The position numbers and the translations under genes are program-made. From assembly GCA_038087015.1 (NCBI GenBank), contig JASBNA010000049.1, forward strand, positions 62,001 through 126,000: 64,000 nt of DNA, given 5' to 3'. The stretch's first letter is position 1. The number at the start of each line of letters is the position of its first letter. The stretch is from Cerrena zonata. Taxonomy: Eukaryota > Basidiomycota > Agaricomycetes > Polyporales > Cerrenaceae. Under the pieces are notes generated by a model, which did no database searches, was not told the origin of the DNA, and saw only the letters and a list, made by a program, of their open reading frames with translations. This document shows positions 31,990-42,857 of this stretch, one piece after another.

Positions 31990-34900
31990 ATGGTCGATTT
32001 CACTTGTCAAACATGTGGTGTTACTCATGATGAAAACGAAATGGGGAAGCATTTATCGCTCCTGAGACATAAGGTGGTTAATTACGATAAACTCGAAGAA
32101 ACAATCGAATGTGAAGAATGTCAAGATTCAAATATTCATCAATTAGCTCTATTACGTTTTGGTCTTTCAGATATGTCTTTACTTTGTCAACAATGTCTTA
32201 CCAAGGAAGAAAAACCATCCACCCAATATTCCTTATCAAACGGCTCATTATTCAAAAAGTTACCTCAATATTATCAATTCAGAGATATTGAGTGCCAATT
32301 TTGTCATAAAGATGATAATTTGAACGTGGGTAAAGTTAAAAATAAACAAGTTATAGTATGTAATAACTGTTTGGCTTCGAACGATGCTTACAAAGGAGTT
32401 AAATTCACTAATGAAAATGATGATTTGTTCTTAAACGAATTATTAGGTATTAAAGAATTTATACCCTCGAAAGCAAGCTTGAATAGACGTAAGAGAAAAG
32501 TTGGTAGAAAAGGTGGCCGTCAGGCAAAGGGTAAGAAAAAGGGTCCTTCTAAACCAGTTGATCCTGCTTTAGAAGAAAGAAGAGCTCATTATAAAACAAC
32601 AAAGGCAAATTCAAAAGCAATCAAACAAGGTAAAACTGTTATGGCAGTGGGGTCAGTAAACAGTAATCCAAATCCAAAACCAAATTTAAAAGGTGATCCA
32701 AATTCAAATGCTAATAGAAATAATCCAAATTCTAAAATTAATAGAGGTATTGTACCTGGTAAATCTAATAAACCTCTGCGTAAACCCGATAATGCTAGAT
32801 TGGATAAAGCTCCACCTCGTAATCCTAAAGTGAATGGGAACGGGTTTCCCTCTGGCCCAATCAATGGTTTCCATAATAACAAACCCATAAATCCGGTGCA
32901 AGATAACAAGCCAGTTCAAGATAGAGCTCGTCAAGACAGATCAAATAAAAGCTCAATGAATCTGGGCCCTAAAGACAAGAAGCCTACTCATAAAGATAGA
33001 TCAAATAACAAATCAGATGCTTCAAAGTCATCCACCGGCTTCAAGTAAGACTAAACACGCCAAACAAACACCTCCAAAAGCTCCTAAGGAAGCTTCAAAA
33101 CAAGCTCCAAAACAAACTCCAAAACAAGCTCCTAAGGGAGATTCAAAACAAGCTCCAAAACAAACTCCAAAACAAAATCCAAAACAAACTCCAAAACAAA
33201 CTCTAAAACAAACGCCTAGACATACACCTAGGCAAACACCAGCTCCAACACCTTCCCAAAGTCCACCGCCCGCTACTCAAAAAGCTTCCTATCTTGATGA
33301 TCTTCAATTGCCCCCAACAATCAAAAAATATGTCCCTTCACCAACTTCTAAACTAAGCTACGACAACCTCGATTCTTATTTCAGAGAAATGTCTTACAAT
33401 ATCTTTTTGGAAGAAAAAATGAATGCAACTGGTTATAAATCACCAATCATCACCGCTGGCGAAATGGCTTTAGAATGGTATGCAGATTTGGATAAAAAAC
33501 ATCGCCAATATAAAGTCACAATTGCTTTAACAGAACAATTTCTCAATCGTTATTTATCAAAGAAAATGCAACAAATGAATAGAGTTCCATTTAATGTAAA
33601 ACAATCAATATTCCTCATTGCTAACGAAGACGTTGTCTGGTATGGTCAAATTATGACTCAAGATGTTAAAAAAGTTGGTCGTGGCCGTGGTGGTGGTACC
33701 CAAAATATGGAATTGGTTGTGGAATTATATAAATGGAATGACCAACCATTACCATTATCCATGAATGTAAGATTCCTAAGATTATTACCTGCTTCTGTTC
33801 CAGTGAGCAGAATCTTTATGGCAATGTCAAGAATTGAAAATCCAAAGTTTATTAGTATGTTATTAGGTAAAGAACCGATTAAACAAATTCTTTTCAAAAA
33901 TTTCATTAAATATTCGAGAGAATCATTAAACGAATCCCAAAAAGTGGCAATCCAATCGGTTTTAAATAATTCAATCACTTTATTACAAGGTCCTCCAGGT
34001 ACTGGTAAAACTTCAACCATTTATGAAATTATTTTACAATTACTTGAAAATTTAAATACTTATCCTATATTGGTTGTTGCAGCATCTAATATTGCTATTG
34101 ATAATATTGCAGAAAAATTATTGGGTAACCATTCTAGAGAAATTTTAAGAATTGTTGCAAATGAAAAGGAAGATGAATATAATAGAGAACACCCACTTGG
34201 CGGGATATGTTTACATCATAAAGTTTATGACTCATTACCTTTCCATATGAAAGAATTAGTTAATGATATGAAAAGACCATTTTCTCCACCAGCGAGTCAA
34301 AATCAATACAAAAAACTACTTGCTAAACAAATTGAAATCTCAGATACTCTTATCGCTCAAGCAAAAGTAATTTTCACCACCACTGTTGTTGCAGGTGGTA
34401 ACAAGTTAAATTCAGTGAAGAAATTACCGGTTGTTATTATGGATGAAGCTACTCAATCATCAGAACCCACCACGTTAATTCCATTATCAATGCCTGGTGT
34501 TGATAAATTTGTTTTCGTTGGTGATCAAAAACAATTGAGTAGTTTTAGTCAAGTTCCTAATTTATCATTATCGTTATTTGAAAGAGTACTTTTGAATGGG
34601 ACTTATCGTAATCAACATATGCTTGATACTCAATATCGTATGCATCCTGCCATTAGTTCATTCCCTAAACTGAAATTCTATGATGATAAATTGAAAGATG
34701 GTATTTCAGCTGAAGACCGTCAAATGGAAGGTATTCCTGAAAATCCGGTATTCTTCTGGGATACTTGTGGTAAGAATAAAGAAAGTACCTTTAGAGCTAG
34801 TTATAGAGAAGATAGAGGATATACATATGTTAACCGAGGAGAAATTGATTTTATTGCCGAAGTAATTATTACTTTAGTTTATGAAAAAAGAATTCCTCGC

Positions 34901-35332
34901 GAAGATATTGGTGTTATTAGTCCATATAGTGGGCAAAGAGATTTAATATCTGATGTGTTAGTTGATAATCCATTAGTCAATCCATATAAAGAAGAAATCA
35001 TTTCACAAGTTGATAGAGACGATATGGAATCCGAGAGTAAACCAGCTAAAATTAACTCGGTTTCCGGTATCATGATTGCTTCAATCGATGCATTCCAAGG
35101 TCGTGAAAAGAATTTCCTTATCATGTCATGTGTAAGATCAAACTCTCAAAACAAGATTGGTTTCTTAAGTGATAAAAGAAGATTGAACGTTGCATTAACA
35201 AGAGCCAAATATGGTTTAATTCTTGTTGGTGATGTTGAATGTTTAAGAAGAGGTGATCCAACTTGGAAAGAATACTTGGACACTTTAAAAACGAATGGGT
35301 CTATTCACAGAACTGATAAATTCTTATATTAG
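31990..35332 (+). CDS. ECM32: Ecm32-like superfamily 1 helicase, with one frame break
   Basis: Upf1-related helicase; yeast Ecm32 (Hel1) acts in translation termination. The N-terminus MVDFTCQTCGVTHDENEM begins a Cys/His zinc module with several CxxC pairs, as in Ecm32 (31990-32440). A basic linker follows. Near 33030 one extra base in CCACCGGCTTC moves the reading frame by one. The second frame continues through a Lys/Gln/Pro repeat (KQTPKQAPK) to the helicase core: Walker A GPPGTGKTS near 33990, DEATQSS near 34445, VGDQKQLSSF, DTQYRMHP and RRLNVALTRAK. The joined length is about 1113 residues against about 1120 for the yeast protein. IDAFQGREKNFLIMSCVR is intact. The break is probably an error. 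Confidence 0.92.
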
Positions 35333-35395
35333 AATTAGCAGCATTATTTATTCAAGTTTTATAGAAATTTTAATGTATATATATATATATATAAT

Positions 35396-36475
35396 TTAAT
35401 CAAAATGAAATAACTTTCGATCATCTTCGGAAGCTTCATCAAGCTTAAGCATGCCTTTGTAAAATCTAATCGAATCCAAATTTTTCAATTTAGATACCCG
35501 ATGTTTTATTCTAAAATGCATCATATAAGGATCTAGGCTGTCATCGGTAATCTCAATCAACTGGCAACAGACTGGACATGAAACCGCAACGTATGGGTCT
35601 GTTTCGATGCTATCGTACTTGGACTGTTTCAAGAACTGCCTATACTTACCGTGGCCATAAGGGTTTGGAGTCAAGTAGTTGTCAGCGAAAACTCCGTGTA
35701 CATTAGCGAGATGTTCGGAGTAATGATTATGATTGAGGTGATCTCGAAGTTTGAAAAAGCATAACTCCGGACAATAGGGACATAGTCCTTCTCTGGAAGA
35801 ATTTATTGGACTTAAAGTTTTTTTGGAACGTTCTACTCGGGTGAATTCATATTGAAACGGATTTTCAATTGAAAATTTGGGATTTTTTTCATAGAGTTGC
35901 AACTTGGTAATCAAATGGTTTAAACTATTTCTGATATAACGGGGTCTTCTTATATTACAGAGTCTTTGTGTTTCATTAAATCCTTGGGATAAATTTTGCA
36001 ATTTGTGTAATTGGCTGGTGTTTAAGTTTAGACAAATATTCACCAACAGATCACTGTCTTCAATTGAATTGTACTCTTTCACGACATTAGTGGCCTCTCT
36101 CAGCACTGTCTTGGCCTTTTCTTCTTTCCCGATAAAAACCGCTTTGGAGCTGTCGTTTGAAGAATGATCACCGGAGATTTTGCAGCCGTCAAGAGTATCG
36201 AAGAACCCGCGACACAACTCGTCAAGGATCTCTTGAGGGGTCTTCAAATTGGGAATAACTCCCCAAAAATTGGAAAACGTAGTACTCAAGTCGGCATCAA
36301 GTCGTAAGTCGGCCAAAGACTCTAGTTCCAGGTTGAAACTACCGAATCTGGCGAGCTTTGAAGTCAAACAAGAAAATGTAGAATTGGGAGAAGCATATCC
36401 TTCTGAGCCTAAAGTTGATTCTGAGCAATTGCAGCCAACTGCAACTTTTGAGTCCAAAAGCTGACAGGATTCCAT
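35396..36475 (-). CDS. Rua1-type zinc-finger protein (DUF4451-like)
   Basis: The 359-residue protein has a Ser-rich N-terminus and a conserved C-terminal half. The latter includes RPRYIRNSLNHLITKLQLYE and FQYEFTRVERSKKT, followed by two zinc modules. The first has GLCPYCPELCFFKLRDH, then a histidine-rich helix ending HLANVHG. The second has SCPVCCQLIEITDD and then HFRIKHRV. This order matches the C-terminal domain of the Ustilago regulator Rua1 and its Candida relatives, which are presumed nuclear transcription regulators. The convergent ECM32 stop lies only 63 bp away. No orthologue name is certain. Frame intact. Confidence 0.75.
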   Translation of the reverse strand: MESCQLLDSKVAVGCNCSESTLGSEGYASPNSTFSCLTSKLARFGSFNLELESLADLRLDADLSTTFSNFWGVIPNLKTPQEILDELCRGFFDTLDGCKISGDHSSNDSSKAVFIGKEEKAKTVLREATNVVKEYNSIEDSDLLVNICLNLNTSQLHKLQNLSQGFNETQRLCNIRRPRYIRNSLNHLITKLQLYEKNPKFSIENPFQYEFTRVERSKKTLSPINSSREGLCPYCPELCFFKLRDHLNHNHYSEHLANVHGVFADNYLTPNPYGHGKYRQFLKQSKYDSIETDPYVAVSCPVCCQLIEITDDSLDPYMMHFRIKHRVSKLKNLDSIRFYKGMLKLDEASEDDRKLFHFD

Positions 36476-36906
36476 TGTGGTTATTACATAAAGCCTACGA
36501 ACTAGTAAAATACAAGCTTGGTGTCATGATTTATACTGCTTATCCTAAAGTTGGCATATAAAGAAAGTTGTTTTTTTGCAATATGCTCAGAAACAGTTGC
36601 AAAATTATAGAAAATAGCACAAAAAATACCATACACCATGATTACGAGTAGCCAACGAGATGCTCATGATACCCAATCTTAACATCCACCAGCTAGTAGC
36701 CACTGAATACTATAACATAGCTATAGTTATGGCTATATCTACTTAGAGTTGGAGATTCCTCGGTAAATTGATAAGGGTATGATACCGAGACACGACCCCA
36801 ACCGTTAAAGAACCAAAAAAAAAAAAAAAAAAATCCCATGAAAATGGAGTTGTTTCTAAGATGAACAACATCTTTTTGATTTATTGACGGTCTCTTCTTT
36901 ACAATT
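36476..36906. promoter_or_regulatory. Divergent promoter between the Rua1-like gene and the next gene
   Basis: Apart from an A-run of 19 near 36815-36833 and an imperfect dyad of ATAGCTATAGTTATGGCTAT at 36716-36735, nothing distinctive was found. No open frame of note was seen. Confidence 0.4.
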
Positions 36907-37857
36907 ATGGTTAATCCAAGTGCTGGTGCCTTTTCTAGTTTTCCTGAGTTGCCACCCAAGACGCCGTTTGCGAACCACAACCCCACGTACGCCTCCCACA
37001 AGGATAAACAACTTGTTATCAATAACCTTATAAAGATTATCGAGAAAGAGTATCAGAAGGGAAATCAGAGTGTTAGTAAAGACAAGATAGAGTTTTTATT
37101 GGAATACAAGAAACAACAGAAGAAAGAAGAAGAACAGAAACAAACACCCCGCCAGGACAAACCCAAGCCAGCGTTACCGGCACCACTTTACCCTCCAATT
37201 TTCAATAAGCTTGATATTAAGAACTTGGCCAACCAGAAGGCAAGCAGTAGTTCCAAGCACAGTCCAAACCAGTCTCACCAGCAGCTGCAGAATAAAAGAC
37301 CAAGCCCCAAGCCGTTGTCTTTTAAAAAAATTGAACATATAGTCATATCCTTACTCGAGAGCTTAGCTAATATCCTTGATAATCTACATTTATTTTCGAA
37401 ATTGCCCATGTTCCCACAAAAATTAATCAGCTTGTTGAAGCAAACCAACAAATTATGGGTGGTAATACTTGTATTCTTGATTAGAAAGACCATTTCACAA
37501 TTACTCAATGTGATAAGGAAAGAAAACAAGATCAAGGTTGAGTTAAACATATTGAAATCAAATAAGAACTCTAAATTATTGGAAGAGGAGCCCACCAACA
37601 CTGGTGTTGGGAGAAGCGGAATCCTCAGAAAATACGAGAAAATCTTGAAAGATTTGAAGTTTGATAAAGTGATGTTAATAATTGAACTAATTGGTAACTT
37701 TTTGGATATATCATTTAATTTGATTGAACTCTACGAATGGGCTTTACCAAGCTGGTTCATGAATACGTTGAACATGGCCAGTATGGCAATGACCATCTAC
37801 AGAATGAATAAAGATGACGAATACGTTGATGATGATATCTCTGAAGATTTAATATAA
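36907..37857 (+). CDS. Unknown protein with hydrophobic C-terminal half, possibly Pex11-like
   Basis: I do not recognise this 316-residue protein. The first 140 residues are polar, with a Lys/Gln/Glu-rich helix (KKQQKKEEEQKQ) and a Pro-rich stretch. The second half has two hydrophobic segments, LWVVILVFLIRK near 180 and VMLIIELIGNFLDISFNLIEL near 255, and ends in an acidic tail (DDEYVDDDISEDLI). The arrangement of a second amphipathic or membrane segment followed by WALPSWFMNTLNMASMAM recalls Pex11-family peroxisomal membrane proteins, a weak resemblance only. It lies just upstream of DSL1 on the same strand. Start ATG at 36907; frame intact. Confidence 0.6.
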   Translation: MVNPSAGAFSSFPELPPKTPFANHNPTYASHKDKQLVINNLIKIIEKEYQKGNQSVSKDKIEFLLEYKKQQKKEEEQKQTPRQDKPKPALPAPLYPPIFNKLDIKNLANQKASSSSKHSPNQSHQQLQNKRPSPKPLSFKKIEHIVISLLESLANILDNLHLFSKLPMFPQKLISLLKQTNKLWVVILVFLIRKTISQLLNVIRKENKIKVELNILKSNKNSKLLEEEPTNTGVGRSGILRKYEKILKDLKFDKVMLIIELIGNFLDISFNLIELYEWALPSWFMNTLNMASMAMTIYRMNKDDEYVDDDISEDLI

Positions 37858-37982
37858 TATAATATATATATACTTATGATATTGGCGTAGACACTACTAA
37901 CTTTTTTTTTTTATGTATTGGAAAATCCAATGAGAAAAGACAACTAACTAGCACCCATACTTCGAGAGTAACAGGTAGGGAT

Positions 37983-40018
37983 ATGTCTATCTCGGCTTTG
38001 TTGACCCAGTCCCAGACCAGGCTTGAGCCACTGATGAAAGAGTATCGGAGTTTGGTTCCTTGGTGAGTTCCATAGATATAATTAAGGATCCCTAATTTTC
38101 AAAGTCCCAACGCGGCCAAAGCGAAATCAAGATCAACTGAAGAGGAGGAAAAGGATGATTTATCAAGGCTTACTATATCTCAATTGAATGAGAAGACAAA
38201 TGAAATCACATCGAACTTGGGTGAATTGAACAGGTTATGGATTATTAAGGGGTTGATTCAAGAAATTGAAATATCTCTAGATAACTCAATCAATGAAGGT
38301 CAATACGATAAGGACGATTTAGAAGGATATTAACGAATTTAAAGAGCTTATCGACTAAACTAGAACAAATTGATGACCATTGGTTGATTCGAGAACAATT
38401 GCAAGAACAGCTTCTGTCATTCAATCAAAGATTGAATGATGAGTTATTGAAGTTGGTTTCAAAATTCATAATAGAAGATATCGAATCAATAACATTCAAC
38501 CAGGAATTAAAAGTAAGAGAAGAGTACATAAGCTTTATTGAATTCGAGAGAATAGCTGAAGACTTTACTGAATATTCAAATAAACCTGAACTAAAGCAAG
38601 TTTTAAATGGATTGAAATTTAGTTGGGATAAAAAAATATTAAGCCAATTAATTACAAAGGAAAAAGTATATAAATATCGATATAAAAGAGTCAGTATTTG
38701 AGTTATCTATAACCGACGCATTCCAGGTGATCAATTCTTCAATGAATACTATTTCCGTTCAATTAAAAATTTCATAACTTTCATTAATGCTTTTGGTAAT
38801 CAAAATTTTAAAAATTATTTTGCCAATGAAATATCTAACAATTTGAGTAATACAATTTCAGAAAATATAACAAAACTTCATGAAAATAATTCAAAAGAGA
38901 ATATCGAAGAATTGAAAAATATTGTTGAATTGAGCAATCGAACCAATTGGGCATTATCATTTACAAAATCCTTTAGTTCTTCGGAAAAAATCAACGAACA
39001 ATTGAATTATCTATATTTAGATTGGGTCGTCGATAAGTATATAAACGAATTGCGAAAACTATTTAGCAGCAATGAGTTTGATAAGCTCTTACAATCACTC
39101 AGTGTTGCAAAGAATGACGACGATGATTGGAATAACTCTTGGGGCAGTGAAGAAGAGGAAGAAGAAGAAGAGGATGCATGGGATAATGAATGGGATGAAG
39201 ATTGGGGAGAGGAGCCCAAGGCCAAATCAAAGACACCAAAGAATGATAACCAGTTGAAGATATCCCGAGTACCGGAAAAAGTTGGTGAAATTATTGGGAA
39301 ATTTCACCAAGAGACCGGACCAAATACCGATGACGAGTTATTAATATCCTGTATTATATCCTTCAGCTTTACTAGGATATCCGTCTATGGGTGAATCATT
39401 CCTCTTGTATAATGATCTTGAACCATTTAGGTCAAATATTACAAAAAAATCGATTAAGTACAAGTGCCGAATCAAACTGGTCACAACAAACTATAGTTTA
39501 TTCAAATGAATTATTTAAAATCTTACTTTCGCAACATATCACTGAAGATAACGATGACGAATTCAAGGAGCCGATTGATTTGAAAAATTGGTTTGAAACA
39601 TTGCAAAAATCACAATTATCGTTTACTAACTTTGATAAGTTCAAAAATTCAATCATACAATTCATTGAAGTAATTAACAATTGGTTGATCAACGCAATCA
39701 TCAACCTTGATGAGATAACAGAGTCTCAATCCGATAAGGTATCCAAGTTCATAATTTACCTTCAAAAACTAACCTTAGATAATTTATCTTTGGTTAGCGA
39801 ACCCTTTGACGTCTATTAAATCTTCGAATAAATTACAGCAAACTTACATTTTGATAAACAACCATTTGAAAGACATCATGGAGTTTTTCTACCAAGGTGA
39901 ATTATTTGATTACAAAACTGATGAATTAATTAAAGTCATTGAAAGTGTATTCATTAAAAGTGATTTAAGAGATAATTATATAAGAGAAATAGTGGAAATC
40001 CGTAGTATAGATGAATAG
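37983..40018 (+). CDS. DSL1: Dsl1 vesicle-tethering subunit, with about eight frame breaks
   Basis: Dsl1 tethers Golgi-derived COPI vesicles at the ER. The N-terminus starts MSISALLTQSQTRLEPLMKE at 37983. Open frames join by single-base shifts near 38061, 38094, 38330, 38678, 38720, 39368, 39425 and 39812, giving about 677 residues. The decisive feature is the acidic lasso at 39113-39215, with repeated Trp in DDDDWNNSWGSEEE, EDAWDNEWDEDW and following, as in the coatomer-binding region of Dsl1. The C-terminus matches the family: NHLKDIMEFFYQGELF, then TDELIKVIESVF, ending EIVEIRSIDE. No stop occurs within any of the joined frames. The gene is normally essential in yeast, so error is likelier than decay. 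Confidence 0.85.
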
Positions 40019-40056
40019 ATGAATCATTTTTGGCAATATATGTAGTTCTTAAGAGT

Positions 40057-40278
40057 CTATTGAACAACCTTACCATCAATTACCTTCTTACCAGTTTTAG
40101 AAATGGTATTATAAACAGTATCATAATCAAGAGAATCGCTAGTGGTAACGTCAACAGTTTGCTCTTCCAAAGAGATCTTGATGTCTGAAACTCCATCTAA
40201 CTTAGTCAAGACTCTGTTGACAGCACCTGAGCATCCAGAACAGGACATTTGAACGTTGAAGTGGTATTGATGGGACAT
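40057..40278 (-). CDS. ATX1: Copper chaperone Atx1
   Basis: The 73-residue cytosolic chaperone delivers Cu(I) to the P-type ATPase Ccc2. The HMA fold is intact. MSCSGCSGAV carries the two copper-binding cysteines C13 and C16, followed by the family loop VSDIKISLEEQTVDV. Lys residues in TGKKVIDGK fit the partner-docking surface. The start ATG at 40278 gives the usual length. The stop lies 39 bp from the convergent DSL1 stop. Confidence 0.96.
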   Translation of the reverse strand: MSHQYHFNVQMSCSGCSGAVNRVLTKLDGVSDIKISLEEQTVDVTTSDSLDYDTVYNTISKTGKKVIDGKVVQ

Positions 40279-40547
40279 TTTGCTAATAAACTTGAAGTTA
40301 GTAATCGAAAAAAATTGTGGATTTCAATTATTTAAGTAATTTTTTTTTTTTTCACTGAGAATTTTATCTAAAATATCACCAGGCACAAAACGTATAGCTA
40401 AATTCTCTCACTACGGCTTACAAATTTGACTAAACTTTTGAAATGTGAATAAGACCAGCTAAGGGTATGGAAATAGGGAATCTAAGCTGAAACGATAAGT
40501 TAGAAAAATGGAAAAGGGATCTACGTAAAGGAATAGAAGAAAGAAAA
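40279..40547. other. ATX1 promoter and protease 3' flank
   Basis: This short intergenic stretch has a poly(dT) tract at about 40341-40352 upstream of ATX1. Nothing else was recognised. Confidence 0.4.
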
Positions 40548-41741
40548 TTAAACGGTTTCGATATCGGTACTATCGGTGAAGACAACTTGGGCCAAAGAAA
40601 TGGAGGTATCATCGAGATCGTAGTAAACATAAGCATTTCTCAAAAAGTTATCCCCCAAGATGTAGGTGTTACTTGTGGCGATATAACCCAAAGCACAAGA
40701 GGAAGAAGAATCAAAGTCGAAGACCAAATCACTCAAAGGAACTTTAATTGTTAATCCATTGAATTTATATTCGATGTATTTATCATCTGGTTGATCACAG
40801 TCAATGGTATAGATACCGGCAGAACTATCCCAAGAACCATTTAAAGCTTTACCAATGGAATCAACGATATCTTGAGGTAAATAGGTCAAAGTAGTACCAG
40901 AATCTAATAAAACTTTATCATTGAAAGAGTTTGAATCACCATTATAGTCAATTGAATTTAATTGAATGTTGAAACCATAACCAGAATAAGGGAATTTGAC
41001 TAAAGAACCAGAGTATTTAGCATGATCAATACCACCAAATAACAAAGTACCAGAAGCAGCAGATTTGGAATTTAAGTATAAAGAATAAGCAACTTTATCG
41101 ATTTTACCTTGCTTTTGTAAAGCATAAGGAAGATTATTATAAGAAGAATCAGAAGATTCTACATTTTTAGTAGCAATACCTAAAACACCAATATCAGAAC
41201 TTGATTGAGTAGCAACAGCAAATTGCAAAGCACTAACTTCAACATCACCAACGGTAACATCATCAGTAGCCCAATTACCACTAGCACCACTACCATCACC
41301 ATAAGAAATTTTGAAATTTTCATTCAAATCTTTATAAGAAGAAGAAGAAGATTCATCAAAAGTACCATAATTTTTACAGTCAACACCTTGACAATTAGCG
41401 TCAGAAGCAACCACCCATAAATCAGAGGAACCAGTATCAATAAGAACTTGATTTTTATCTTTATTCGAACCAACTTCAACATCTACCAAATAAAAAGTTT
41501 TTTCATTTTCAATAGTAACTGAAGCAGTTCCATCCTTTTTAGTTACACCATGATTGAAAACCAATTTAGCCTTAGCACCAGTCTCAGTACTAATCAGTTG
41601 ATGATTGGACCCTCTTTTCAAAGAAAATCCAACACTAAAAGGACTAGTTGTTGAGTTTGACCTTTTATCAATGTTTGGAAGATGCAAAGCCGAAGCAAAA
41701 ACCAATACGTAAGCCAATTTAAGAATAGTTGAAAAATTCAT
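40548..41741 (-). CDS. Secreted aspartyl protease (candidapepsin-like)
   Basis: Pepsin-fold aspartyl protease of the Candida SAP family, 397 residues. A signal peptide is clear (residues 1-18, MNFSTILKLAYVLVFASA). Possible Kex2-type sites are KR at 26-27 and KR at 42-43. The first active-site motif is IDTGSSDLWV with D102, and the second is LDSGTTLTYLP with D280. Two pairs of cysteines (C117/C122 and a later pair near 316/348) fit the usual disulfides. There is no GPI anchor signal, so secretion into the medium is expected. The SAP number cannot be assigned. Frame intact. Confidence 0.93.
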   Translation of the reverse strand: MNFSTILKLAYVLVFASALHLPNIDKRSNSTTSPFSVGFSLKRGSNHQLISTETGAKAKLVFNHGVTKKDGTASVTIENEKTFYLVDVEVGSNKDKNQVLIDTGSSDLWVVASDANCQGVDCKNYGTFDESSSSSYKDLNENFKISYGDGSGASGNWATDDVTVGDVEVSALQFAVATQSSSDIGVLGIATKNVESSDSSYNNLPYALQKQGKIDKVAYSLYLNSKSAASGTLLFGGIDHAKYSGSLVKFPYSGYGFNIQLNSIDYNGDSNSFNDKVLLDSGTTLTYLPQDIVDSIGKALNGSWDSSAGIYTIDCDQPDDKYIEYKFNGLTIKVPLSDLVFDFDSSSSCALGYIATSNTYILGDNFLRNAYVYYDLDDTSISLAQVVFTDSTDIETV

Positions 41742-42857
41742 TATTTGAATATTATCAATTACAAAAAAATTATGGAAAGAGAAGGATATTTACAAGAATA
41801 TATACAAACAGTAGCTTGTAAAGCTCGAATATCGGTTCTGAAACTGAAAAACATAACTAAATAAAGGTATCTGTTTTACAGCTAATCAATTTTGCTTACT
41901 CAATAGAGGATTGAACTAAGCCAATAAGTCTGGGCTATTGTTGTTTTGGGTAAAAGGTTATGTGGAGTAACCAAAAGCCATTCAATTATATGGTTTGCTG
42001 AAAAGGGCCTTGAAAGAAACTAAATAATCAGAAAGAAGGTGAAATTAACAATAAAATCCCAACAATAGAATAGAACACTGGGCCAGCTCTTTGGTTAGTT
42101 TTCGGGTCAAAAGGTTCATAATTGATTCGAGAAGCTTTTGCTGCCTGCACTTCAACGTGAGAGTTGATCAACATTCACGTTGATCAACATGAAATCATCA
42201 ACGTTGAAGCAGGGCGTTGCCCTCCATTTACACATGAACCCACACAATTAAGCATACAAACATCCTATCAGCCGGTTGCAACCGCTTTAAACAACCAACT
42301 GGCACTGAAAGTTTGCAATACTCCTGTCAAACGCATCTTTGACGTATTTTTTCATTTTTGTGATGTGGAACCGTCTAGTTTCAGTCTTATCGGTTGATTA
42401 CAGTCAAGTATGAACGAGGTTATATATAGATAAACAAGGTACCGAATAACAAGTAGCAATACGGGAAAGAATAAGAGACACACGTATCCAATACGAGAGC
42501 ATACGGAAGAACAATAACTTGAAGGCAAGTGGTGCAATTAAGAGGAATACCGAACAGAACAGGTTTTGAGTTGCAATTGAATCTAATCTGGTGTAGGGGT
42601 AAACACCACAACAAACATTATCGGTAAGTACGCGTAGAAATGAAATGTTTGGGTTTTATGAAATGCGCATTTTGAACTGGCATAATTGACGATTAGCCTG
42701 GTAACTACTCTGGGATATCAGACGAATAAGAACTTGAACGGCAGCAATGAATATTTGTTTGTAAGATATAAGCAATCGCATTATATTGTAGTAGTTTTGA
42801 TTTTCTGCAGCCTTATTGTAATTTTGGGTCTTACAAGATTTTACTTATCACGTACTT
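41742..42857. other. Protease upstream region with a nested palindromic element
   Basis: It contains a nested inverted repeat at 42150-42209, listed separately. A TATATTC-type AT-rich stretch lies near 41800. The remainder holds only TTG-initiated or compositional frames at 42164-42397 and 42686-42868. No tRNA or known RNA fold was identified, although 42400-42660 is non-coding and of unknown function. Confidence 0.45.
42150..42209. promoter_or_regulatory. Nested inverted repeat upstream of the aspartyl protease
   Basis: CTTCAACGT at 42150-42158 is matched by ACGTTGAAG at 42201-42209. Between these arms lie two copies of the perfect palindrome GTTGATCAAC, at 42163-42172 and 42179-42188, 6 bp apart. 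This is about 410 bp upstream of the protease ATG. The arrangement suggests dimer-binding sites or a cruciform. No factor is assigned. Confidence 0.55.

Noticed and set aside
33050..33260. Lys/Gln/Pro repeat in ECM32 taken as a foreign insertion
   Set aside because: It is continuous with the linker of the helicase, has no flanking duplication, and such linkers vary in length in the family.
38063..38104. A 42-nt intron in DSL1 (GTGAGT donor, CTAAT, CAAAG acceptor)
   Set aside because: It keeps the frame and removes three stops. However, the text also reads as plausible protein (VSSIDIIKDP then NFQSPNAAK) if two single-base errors are assumed, which the rest of this gene shows in number. The length is below usual yeast introns.
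42400..42660. Possible small RNA or tRNA gene
   Set aside because: No tRNA cloverleaf, T-loop or C/D or H/ACA box set could be placed with confidence.
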